Of a stretch of 64,000 bases of DNA, positions 25,275-32,565 are shown in pieces. A model generated the notes under the pieces. That model was not told the DNA's origin, made no database searches, and saw only the letters and a list, made by a program, of their open reading frames with translations. The DNA lies in assembly GCF_008086045.1 (NCBI RefSeq), contig NZ_VSEY01000005.1:186001-250000 (forward strand), read 5' to 3'. Each line of letters begins with the position of its first letter. Positions within the stretch are counted from its first letter, which is position 1. A program made the translations under genes and the position numbers. Origin of the DNA: Nonomuraea sp. PA05 (lineage in GTDB: Bacteria; Actinomycetota; Actinomycetes; Streptosporangiales; Streptosporangiaceae).

Positions 25275-27337
25275 GCCCCATGGTCGGCATCGACCCCGCG
25301 CTGATGACGCGGCTGATCAACGGCCTGCGGCGGGTCAGCGGCCTGATCCCGGAGCTCGATCTCCAGGTGGAGCGGGCGCTGACGTCCCTGGGCGTCCGGG
25401 TGTGGGGCCCGTCCGCGCTGCCCGCCATCGCACGGGAGATGAGCGCGCGCGTCCCCGCGCTCCAGGGCCGGCTCGACCTCATCCTCGCCGAACCCGATCG
25501 CCGGTCCGGCGCCGACGGCCTCCTCTGGGCGGACGAATCAGACTGGCTGTCGAAGTCGCCCGCCGAGGGCGCCGCCACCGCCGGCCGCCTCGCCCGCCTC
25601 CTCCGCGCCAAGATCTCGGACCACACGCTCGACGCCGAGACCGTGGCCCAGATCGAACTCCACAAGAACGACCCCTACTTCGCCCTGGCCTTCGTGGCGG
25701 ACATCCCGCCCGAGGAGCTGAAGCTCCTGATCAACCGGGCGTACGGCTCGGACCTCCCGCCGTCCGAGCGTCCGCTCCAGCGGGACGCCGCCACCCCCGA
25801 CCGGCTCCTCACCATGCTCAGCACCCTGCTGGGGACGGCCTCACGCGGGGTCGGGCGGCTGCGGCCGGCGGACGACTACGCGGCTCGGCTGGTGGAGGGG
25901 GTGGGCGATCGGCAGCAGGCGTTCGCCGTGAAGAGGCTGCTGGCGGATGGGGAGTTCGAGCCTTCGTTCCTGCTGGCGGTAGTCCGGAAGTTGTACGACG
26001 CCGACCTTGCCCATCCGCCCGACCTCAGCCTGCCGCGAGACGCCTATACCATGCCCGGCGCCCGGGACGCCTTTCCCGGCGACCTCAGCCCCATGGGGAC
26101 GGCTCTGGTCGCGCTGGCCCATCATCCTGCCGTGGCGCAGGACTTCTTCACCGATCCGGAGCGTAGGCCGTTGGATTATCTGATGCGGCGGCATGCTTGG
26201 GAGGGAGGGGGTGATGGGGAGCTTGGGTGGGCCCTTGAGGTGGCTGCTACGGAGTTTCGGGATCATGGGTTGCCGCCTGGGGGGTCGCGGGGGTACAAGT
26301 CGGCGTTGATCGCTTCCTGGGCGGTCCGGTTCTGGAGTGGCGCCAAGGTTCAGGCGAACCTCCCGAACACCCGCGCCAACTTCGGCAACGTTCTGGCCCA
26401 GTACACCGGGGACGTGCATCGGGACACTCAGTCCTTCACCGACAAACTCCCGGGCGTGGTGACAGGCCAGAACCCGGACAAGAACCTGCTCGGCGAGGAA
26501 CCGTACGGCGCCAAGTTCACCGCACCGGAGATCAGGACGGCGATGAGGTGGGCGTTCACGGACGACGAGGCGTTCCGGACGGTGGCCGCCGCACACGGGA
26601 TGTACGCCGCCAAGACGCTGGACGAACTGGCCGCCAAGATAAGGAGGGAGGTCGACGCCGACTTCGCGGCCTGGCATGAGTCGCATCCGGCGGCTACGAA
26701 GGCCGAACTGGACACCATCCGGCAGGACATTCTCGAAGAGCGCATGAATCGCAGCGGAGGCGCGGAATTCGCCCGGGCGACACGCAGCCTCAGCATGACG
26801 ACCTGGGTCATCACGGACGCCGCCAACGTCTCCAGGATCGGCGAGGCGAAAGAGAACGACGCACGTACCGCCACCTTCAAGGAGATGACGGAAAAGGTCG
26901 TGGGCCTGGTTCCCGGCCCGCAGGGAATGTTCGTCGGCCTCCTGGTCGAGCATGCCAAGAGCACGGTCTTCGGGCACATCAAATCCAGTCATGAACAGCA
27001 GGCCCGCAAGCACGCGGATACGGCCATGGGAGCAGCCAAGCACATGTTCGAGGACCTGACGGCGGCCACGATGATGCGCCGGGGACTGTTCGGGGACGAA
27101 TCCGTGCCTGCCAAGACGCACCCGTACCGCTACGCGGACTTCTCCCCTGGCTCCAGAGGCCACTTCATGACGGACGGAGAGATCAAGTCGTGGGCCGACA
27201 TGAAGGCCGACGAGCGTGAGGCTTACGACGAGTGGCTGAAACTGAACGAGACCGGCCGTGTCTTCAAGGGGCCGGGTGACGCCATCGCGCTCGGCTTCAA
27301 GGAAGCCGAGACCAGCTACTCCGGGCAGGCCACATGA
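25271..27337 (+). CDS. DUF6571-like large protein
   Basis: A 688-residue protein resembling the actinobacterial DUF6571 family, whose function is unknown. The N-terminal 90 residues are helical and amphipathic (LINGLRRVSGLIPELDLQVERAL), like a WXG100-type module. Residues 110-380 hold the conserved-looking core (DPYFALAFVADIPPEELKLLI, LSPMGTALVALAHHPAVAQDFF, RPLDYLMRRHAW). The C-terminal half is less typed and is rich in charged helices (KSTVFGHIKSSHEQQARKHAD). It has no signal peptide. It overlaps both neighbours by 4 bp. A type VII secretion link is only inference. GC drops noticeably around 26160-26300. Confidence 0.7.
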   Translation: MSPMVGIDPALMTRLINGLRRVSGLIPELDLQVERALTSLGVRVWGPSALPAIAREMSARVPALQGRLDLILAEPDRRSGADGLLWADESDWLSKSPAEGAATAGRLARLLRAKISDHTLDAETVAQIELHKNDPYFALAFVADIPPEELKLLINRAYGSDLPPSERPLQRDAATPDRLLTMLSTLLGTASRGVGRLRPADDYAARLVEGVGDRQQAFAVKRLLADGEFEPSFLLAVVRKLYDADLAHPPDLSLPRDAYTMPGARDAFPGDLSPMGTALVALAHHPAVAQDFFTDPERRPLDYLMRRHAWEGGGDGELGWALEVAATEFRDHGLPPGGSRGYKSALIASWAVRFWSGAKVQANLPNTRANFGNVLAQYTGDVHRDTQSFTDKLPGVVTGQNPDKNLLGEEPYGAKFTAPEIRTAMRWAFTDDEAFRTVAAAHGMYAAKTLDELAAKIRREVDADFAAWHESHPAATKAELDTIRQDILEERMNRSGGAEFARATRSLSMTTWVITDAANVSRIGEAKENDARTATFKEMTEKVVGLVPGPQGMFVGLLVEHAKSTVFGHIKSSHEQQARKHADTAMGAAKHMFEDLTAATMMRRGLFGDESVPAKTHPYRYADFSPGSRGHFMTDGEIKSWADMKADEREAYDEWLKLNETGRVFKGPGDAIALGFKEAETSYSGQAT

Positions 27338-27918
27338 GATTCCGGCTGCTGACGGTCTCCGTCTGCGCGATCTTGGTCCTGGCGACGGCGTGCTCGCCCT
27401 CCCCCGCTCCGCCGCCGGACAACCGGCCGCTGGGTGATGTCACCGCGGCCCCCCGGGAATGCGGCCTCATTTCTGCGGACGCCATCAGGATCGCCACAGG
27501 ATTCAAGGGCTACACGGCCGTCGGCACGAAGATGGACCAGGGCCGTTTCGCGTCCTGCTCCGTAGCCCAGGATCTGACGCCGGGAGGCGATCTGGGGCTC
27601 GTGGTCGAAGTCTTCGACCCATCCCCCAACGATGCGGAAGATCTGGAGAACACCAAGCTGAGCACCCGGGGGAGCGACCTGCCCGGCGAACTGGGGCCGG
27701 GTTTCTCCGCGCGGAGGAAGAACGCGCAAGACCGGACCATCGCCTTCGTCTACGGATGGACACCCGACTACCGGCGCCTGCTCACCATCAGCATCATAGA
27801 GAACGCCCTAGGCCGAGACTCCCTGGCGGACGCCACCGAATTCTTCCGCCAGCTAAAACCCCACCTGCTGCCCAAGCTCACCCAGGAAACCCGGCCAACG
27901 CCCGCTCAGCCTCGCTGA
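27334..27918 (+). CDS. lipoprotein (DUF3558-like)
   Basis: A 194-residue lipoprotein. The signal peptide MRFRLLTVSVCAILVLATAC has a lipobox LATAC, followed by a Pro/Ser linker SPSPAPPPD. The mature part has a cysteine pair, CGLISADAIRIATGF and RFASCSVAQDL, typical of DUF3558-like lipoproteins. The start overlaps the DUF6571-like stop (ATGA), so a cytoplasmic or secreted large protein is coupled to a surface lipoprotein. Its 3' end overlaps the convergent IclR gene by 41 bp. Confidence 0.8.
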   Translation: MRFRLLTVSVCAILVLATACSPSPAPPPDNRPLGDVTAAPRECGLISADAIRIATGFKGYTAVGTKMDQGRFASCSVAQDLTPGGDLGLVVEVFDPSPNDAEDLENTKLSTRGSDLPGELGPGFSARRKNAQDRTIAFVYGWTPDYRRLLTISIIENALGRDSLADATEFFRQLKPHLLPKLTQETRPTPAQPR

Positions 27919-28630
27919 CGGCATGCCGCAGCTCCTCCACAAAAGTCCCCAGCTCATCCGCCACGAACCGATCCGACGGCATGGAGATCGACAAGGCCGC
28001 CACCGCCGCCCCACCCCCGTTACGCACCGCCGCCCCCACGGCCGACACACCACGCTCGGTCCCCTCGATGTTGAGGGCGAGCCCGCTGAGCCTGATCTCG
28101 TCGAGCTCGCGGGTCAGGGCCGCGCGATCCCGGGCGGTGAGGTCGGGGTAGAGGGCGAGGAGTTCGCCCGGGGGCAGGGCGGCGAGGAGGGCTTTGCCGC
28201 CGGAGGCGAGGTGGGCGGGGAGGATGGTGCCGCGGCGGTCCGTGACGTGGCGCAGGCGCGGGCATTCGACGCTGTCCAGGAAGCGCACTTCGGTGCCCAC
28301 TCTGACCATGAGGTTGACGGTCTCCTGGACGCGGGCGCAGAGGGATTCCATGGCGGGGCGGGCGCGGGCGCGCAGGTCGCGCAGGGCGGAGCCGCCGGGG
28401 ATGGCGGGGGCGGAGGCGAGGAAGGGGCCGGGGAGGTAGGTGTGGTCCTCGTCCCGTACGGCGAAGTCGCGGTAGACCAGCATCGACAGCAGCCGGTGCG
28501 CGGTGGAGCGGGCGATGCCCAGCTCGCCGGCCACGTCGGTGACCTGGACGCGGCCGCGGTCGCGGAGCATGTGCAGGACGAGCAGCGCGTTGTCCACCGA
28601 GCCCAGGGCGTACGGGGGCCTGTTCTTCAC
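27878..28630 (-). CDS. IclR-family transcriptional regulator
   Basis: A 250-residue IclR regulator. The N-terminal winged helix is YALGSVDNALLVLHMLRDRG, then VTDVAGELGIARSTAHRLLSML. The C-terminal effector-binding domain has LRDLRARARPAMESLCARV, NLMVRVGTEVRFLDSVE, HLASGGKALLAALP and AVSEAERAL. It is 9 bp downstream of the heparinase-like gene on the same strand. IclR proteins often control catabolic genes with sugar or aromatic effectors, so it may regulate that gene. Its 3' end overlaps the lipoprotein gene tail to tail. Confidence 0.92.
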   Translation of the reverse strand: MKNRPPYALGSVDNALLVLHMLRDRGRVQVTDVAGELGIARSTAHRLLSMLVYRDFAVRDEDHTYLPGPFLASAPAIPGGSALRDLRARARPAMESLCARVQETVNLMVRVGTEVRFLDSVECPRLRHVTDRRGTILPAHLASGGKALLAALPPGELLALYPDLTARDRAALTRELDEIRLSGLALNIEGTERGVSAVGAAVRNGGGAAVAALSISMPSDRFVADELGTFVEELRHAVSEAERALAGFPG

Positions 28631-28639
28631 AGCAGGATG

Positions 28640-30115
28640 CTAGTACCGCCCCGGCACGATGACCGTCAGAACGCTCGGCGCCTCCGGGGACAGGACGGTG
28701 ACGGCCTCGGCGGTGCGGAGGTAGCCGGTGGAGACGAGGGTGGGCCGCACGGCGAGGCCCTCGCCGGGGAACTGCAGCAGCGTGACGTGGAAGCCGCCGG
28801 GGTCGCGCAGCACCACGGCCCCGTCGCGACGGGAGGCCACCTCGAAGGCGGGGTCGAAGTGCCACAGGCTGCGCAGGGTTCCGGAGACGACGGTGTCGTG
28901 GACGGCCACCGTGTCGGGGTCGTGGTTGACCGTGACGTGGCGGGTGCGGAGCGTTCCGTAGGCGTCGTCGGCCAGTTCGTACGACTGGCTGGACGGGCCG
29001 ACGGAGGAGTGGAGGAGCTGGGTGGGCGTGCCTGGCCGGAACGTTCCGGAGGTCGGGACGGGGACGTTGTGGGCTTGCGGGGAGCGGGTCCAGTCGGTGT
29101 AGCCGGTGCGTTCGTAGGAGTGGAAGCCGCTCTCCACGAGGATGCGGCGGCCCTGGGCGGAGTAGGTGAGGCCGAGGTGGTCCTCGTGGCCGTGCAGCCG
29201 CCGTCCTGGGCCGAACCTGATCGAGTAGTACGCGGCGGAGGGGTCGTCCCAGGCGCTCCTGCCGAACACGTATCCCCCGTCGAAGACCCGCACCACCGGG
29301 CCCTCGTGCGCGAACCCGTCGGCACGGGCGTCCGCCGGGCTGTCGCCGATGGGGACGAGCGTGCCGTCCGGCTGGGTGGCGTGCGCCACGTACGACTCCA
29401 GCGCCCGCCGCCTGGCCACCAGCCGCTCGGGCACCTCGGCGCCGCTCTCGCGGATGGCGCGCAGGGCGACGCCGAGGCGGCGGTGCACGTACAGGCCGTA
29501 GCGGGGGGCCTGCTCGTGCAGGACGCCCTGCGCGTCCACGGCCAGTTCGGCCGAGGCGGTCATCCGGCGTACGGCCAGGTCCCGCCAGCGCGCCCGGCCC
29601 AGGCGGCAGCCGACGACCAGCAGCGCGATGTCCTGGTCGAGGCCGTGGTTGTGGCCTTCGCGGTAGAGGGACGGGTCGGCGAGGATCTCGCCGTGCTCGG
29701 CCAGGCTGTCCCACAGGCGGGGGGTATGGACGTGCTCGCTCAGGCACACCAGCGCCGGGGCGCGCAGCGCGACGGCGTGCTCGGCCCACGCCCACGGGCT
29801 GACGCCGGCGCCGTCGCGGGGGTTGGCGTGGATCCAGTCGTCGGTGACGGCGCGGGCGCGGTCCAGGCACGCCTGGTCGCCGGTGCGTTCGTAGGCGGAC
29901 ACCAGGCGGCCCATCCAGCGCAGCGTGTGCAGGTGCAGCGCCCAGGAGCGGTTGCCGTGCGGGTTCGCGGCCCAGTCGACGGGGGTGGTGAGCCGCACGG
30001 GCGGCAGTTTCACGAACGTCACCAGGCCGTCCATCACCTCCTCCACCTTGATCGCGGGGAACTGGTCGCTCAGGCAGATGGCCTTGCCTGAGGTCGAGCG
30101 GGCACGCCAGAACAC
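28640..30115 (-). CDS. heparinase II/III-like polysaccharide lyase
   Basis: A 491-residue protein. The N-terminal two-thirds is an alpha/alpha toroid-type domain (RSWALHLHTLRWMGRLVSAYERT, GHNHGLDQDIALLVVGCRLG). The C-terminal beta domain begins with RLHGHEDHLGLTYSAQGRRI and VESGFHSYERTGYTDW, the conserved heparinase II/III Asp/His region. No signal peptide is seen, so it may act on imported oligosaccharides or reach the surface by another route. The start is a GTG at 30115 after AGGAG. The IclR gene follows closely. The true substrate (uronic-acid polymer) is inferred from family only. Confidence 0.82.
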   Translation of the reverse strand: MFWRARSTSGKAICLSDQFPAIKVEEVMDGLVTFVKLPPVRLTTPVDWAANPHGNRSWALHLHTLRWMGRLVSAYERTGDQACLDRARAVTDDWIHANPRDGAGVSPWAWAEHAVALRAPALVCLSEHVHTPRLWDSLAEHGEILADPSLYREGHNHGLDQDIALLVVGCRLGRARWRDLAVRRMTASAELAVDAQGVLHEQAPRYGLYVHRRLGVALRAIRESGAEVPERLVARRRALESYVAHATQPDGTLVPIGDSPADARADGFAHEGPVVRVFDGGYVFGRSAWDDPSAAYYSIRFGPGRRLHGHEDHLGLTYSAQGRRILVESGFHSYERTGYTDWTRSPQAHNVPVPTSGTFRPGTPTQLLHSSVGPSSQSYELADDAYGTLRTRHVTVNHDPDTVAVHDTVVSGTLRSLWHFDPAFEVASRRDGAVVLRDPGGFHVTLLQFPGEGLAVRPTLVSTGYLRTAEAVTVLSPEAPSVLTVIVPGRY

Positions 30116-30172
30116 GTCGTCACTCCTGTTCGAGGGCGCGCGGAAGCCACGCGCGGCACCTGCGGGATGGGG

Positions 30173-30934
30173 CTAGAGGGGGCCTTCGTCGGTCCAGCCC
30201 GCGGTGAGGACGAGCTCGGAGCGGGTGCCGTCCTCGCTGGACAGCACCTGCGAGGTGGCCGGGTCGATGATCAGCGTGCGCCGGACGCCGGTGGGCAGGG
30301 CGAAGGAGAACGCCTCACCGTCGCGTCCCCGATCGTCGGTGGCCGTACCCAGGTAGCGGACCTCGGGCAGATCGGCGAGCGCGCGGTAGGCGGCGGCGCG
30401 CACGCCGGGCGGGGACGGCTTGGTCCACAGCAGGCCGCCGAGCGCGTCGGCGAGCAGCCCACGCGAGCCTGCGGGCAGCATCGCGGCGACCCGCTCGCGC
30501 AGCTCTCCGGGGTCCGAGGGCAGCGCCTGGATCTGGTCGAAGCTCAGGTCCCGCCCGGCCATGCTGAACGGCGAGCGGCCGGTGACGCGGGTGACGCGGC
30601 CCTGTTCGGCGGTCCACGCCCCGCCCTGCCGCGTGACCCACAGGTCGGTCTCCCTGACGCCGTCGTACACCTTCTTGACGTGCCAGTACGTGCCCCGCGA
30701 CGTGGCGGACGCGGCCGAGCCGGCGGCCGTCAGGAGGATCTCCCTGCCCGTGTCCACGGGCTGCTCGCGGGGCATCAGGAGGAACAGCGCGAGGGCCGCG
30801 GCGGTCGCGGGGACGATCGCCGGCCAGGACAGGCGGCGGCGCCGGCGGCGCAGCGTGATGCGCCGCCACACCCGGGTCTGGGCGTGCGGGGCCGGCTCCG
30901 GCCTGCCGTACAGCTCGCGGATCAGCTCATCCAT
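30173..30934 (-). CDS. membrane-anchored partner of the ECF sigma factor (CU044_5270-like)
   Basis: A 253-residue protein with a short cytoplasmic N-terminus (MDELIRELYGRPEP, then a basic run), one helix (WPAIVPATAAALALFLLMP) and an extracellular domain of about 180 residues. The latter carries YWHVKKVYDGVRETDLWVTRQG and VRRTLIIDPATSQVLSSE, as in the CU044_5270 family. Its start overlaps the sigma gene stop by 8 bp. The arrangement and topology fit an anti-sigma-like regulator, though no zinc-binding HxxxCxxC motif is present. Confidence 0.78.
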   Translation of the reverse strand: MDELIRELYGRPEPAPHAQTRVWRRITLRRRRRRLSWPAIVPATAAALALFLLMPREQPVDTGREILLTAAGSAASATSRGTYWHVKKVYDGVRETDLWVTRQGGAWTAEQGRVTRVTGRSPFSMAGRDLSFDQIQALPSDPGELRERVAAMLPAGSRGLLADALGGLLWTKPSPPGVRAAAYRALADLPEVRYLGTATDDRGRDGEAFSFALPTGVRRTLIIDPATSQVLSSEDGTRSELVLTAGWTDEGPL

Positions 30935-31547
30935 CGCCCCGCGCCTCCTCCCCCAGCCGGCCGCGCAGCTTCTTCCTGGCGCGGCTCAGGCGGGAGCCGA
31001 CCGTGCCGTACGGGATGCCGAGCGCGGTGGCGATCTCGTCGTGGCTCAGCCCCGCCAGCGCGACCAGCAGCAGCACGTCGCGGTCGCGCCGGTCCAGCTC
31101 GGCCAGGGCGGCGGCCAGTTCGGGGCGCAGGCTCTGGGCGCTGACGCGCACGGCCACCGACTCCTCGTGGCCGGGCGCGTCCGTGTCGGGGCGGCAGCGG
31201 CCGAGGGCGCGCAGCGTGCGTGCCTCCAGGCGGCGGTGCTTGCCGATGAGGTTAGTGGCGATGCCGTACAGCCAGGCCCGCACCCCCGCGCGGGACGGGT
31301 CGTAGCGGTCGCGCTTGCGGAACGCGGTCAGGAACGTCTCGGCCACGATGTCCTCGGCGATGTCGGGGCCGAGCCGCTGGGCGACGTAGCCGTGGATCTC
31401 GCCGAAGTACGCGTCGAACGCGGCGGCGAACGCGTCAGCGCCGTCCAGGGTGCCGTCCAGGGTGCCGTCCAGCGTGTCGGGCGGCGCGCCCGGCGCGCGG
31501 GCCGTCCAGGCGGGCGGCGCCGTGGCCGCGATCGTCTCCCCCGTCAT
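30927..31547 (-). CDS. ECF RNA polymerase sigma factor
   Basis: A 206-residue extracytoplasmic-function sigma factor. Region 2 reads FAAAFDAYFGEIHGYVAQRLG with DIAEDIVAETFLTAFRKRDRYD. Region 4 reads ALAELDRRDRDVLLLVALAGLSHDEIATALGIPYGTVGSRLSRARKKL. I chose the ATG at 31547 with a GGAAGG site; a longer frame from 31595 lacks one. It is the first gene of a two-gene unit with the membrane partner, a typical signal-responsive pair. Upstream, ttccgatgtaccagtg precedes the ribosome-binding site, but I cannot fix a promoter. Confidence 0.95.
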   Translation of the reverse strand: MTGETIAATAPPAWTARAPGAPPDTLDGTLDGTLDGADAFAAAFDAYFGEIHGYVAQRLGPDIAEDIVAETFLTAFRKRDRYDPSRAGVRAWLYGIATNLIGKHRRLEARTLRALGRCRPDTDAPGHEESVAVRVSAQSLRPELAAALAELDRRDRDVLLLVALAGLSHDEIATALGIPYGTVGSRLSRARKKLRGRLGEEARGDG

Positions 31548-31605
31548 GGGCAACCTTCCGATGTACCAGTGTTCATCTGGTATCACCCGATACACCGGAT
31601 CGCTT

Positions 31606-32565
31606 TCACGGCGGCGGCGAGAGGAAGCGCCGCACGTCCGCGATCTCGCCGTCCAGAGCGGGCAGCTCGTCGAACGCCTGCACGCTCACCTCGGCGCCCT
31701 TCCTCCCCCACACACCTTTGATCAGGCCGTTCACCAGGACGGCCGGGCGCAGGATGCCACCTCCGGGGAACACCTTCCGCGCGTGCTCGGGGGCCAGGAC
31801 GGGGGCCCTGCTCCGCCAGCCCAGCACGTACTCGTCGAAGGCGGGCACGAGGCGCACCAGCGGGGCGTCCCCGGGCGGCGGCGCGGGTGCGGCGCTCAGG
31901 CTCCAGGCGGTGCGGGCCTGTCCGATGGGCAGGCCCGACCAGGCGGCCAGGTCCTCGGGGGTGGCGGGGTGGTGGGCGCGGCGGTAGCGGGTGGCCAGCT
32001 CCTTGAGCGCGCGTTCGCGGTCGGGCTCGGGGACGACGGGGGCGCCGAGCCAGTCGGCGGCGTGCACGTACGTGGGCTTGCCGCCGCGTTGCGGGCCCAG
32101 GACGGCCAGGCCGTGGCGGGCGGCCAGCGCCACCAGGTGCACGACGCCCTGGCCGCGGGCCCGGCCTTGGAGGCGTTCCTCCAGGTCGGCCTTGGTGAGA
32201 GGGCCCTGGCCTTCGAGGGCCCTGGTGATGAGCGGCAGCAGGTCGTCGCCGGTGACGCCCTCCTCGGTCAGGCGGCGCAGGGTGCCGGTGGCGTTGCCGG
32301 TGAGGGCGTGGATCCAGGGCAGGTCGTCGGTGTGCGTGAAGTGCAGGGTGCCGCGCGGGCCCCACGTCCTGACCAGCTCGCGGGACTGCCAGGCCGCCTC
32401 GACGTCCGCCGGGGTGAGGGTGGCGGAGCGGGCGCGGAAGGCGAGCAGGGCCGAGGGGACGTCCTGGGCCTGCATGGCCGCCAGCCGCCTGACGATCTCA
32501 CCTGCGGTCAGGCCGGGCGGGCGGTGCAGGAGCTGGGCCGTGACGCTACGCATGTCTCCGATCAT
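31606..32565 (-). CDS. AlkZ/YcaQ-like winged-helix DNA glycosylase
   Basis: A 319-residue protein of the HTH_42 (AlkZ) family, whose members unhook interstrand crosslinks or remove azinomycin-type adducts. The catalytic QxQ is visible as MQAQD (Q32, Q34), followed by LAFRARSATLTPADVEAAW and RTWGPRGTLHF. The C-terminal FDEYVLGWRSRAPVL and HARKVFPGGGILRPAVLVNG fit the family. Its ATG overlaps the transglutaminase-like stop (ATGA), so it is translated from the MoxR/DUF58 operon. In antibiotic producers such glycosylases can give self-resistance, but no DNA-damaging cluster is seen here. Confidence 0.88.
   Translation of the reverse strand: MIGDMRSVTAQLLHRPPGLTAGEIVRRLAAMQAQDVPSALLAFRARSATLTPADVEAAWQSRELVRTWGPRGTLHFTHTDDLPWIHALTGNATGTLRRLTEEGVTGDDLLPLITRALEGQGPLTKADLEERLQGRARGQGVVHLVALAARHGLAVLGPQRGGKPTYVHAADWLGAPVVPEPDRERALKELATRYRRAHHPATPEDLAAWSGLPIGQARTAWSLSAAPAPPPGDAPLVRLVPAFDEYVLGWRSRAPVLAPEHARKVFPGGGILRPAVLVNGLIKGVWGRKGAEVSVQAFDELPALDGEIADVRRFLSPPP

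Noticed and set aside
30173..30934. Calling the sigma partner a classic zinc-binding anti-sigma factor.
   Set aside because: The HxxxCxxC motif is absent; only topology and gene order support an anti-sigma-like role.
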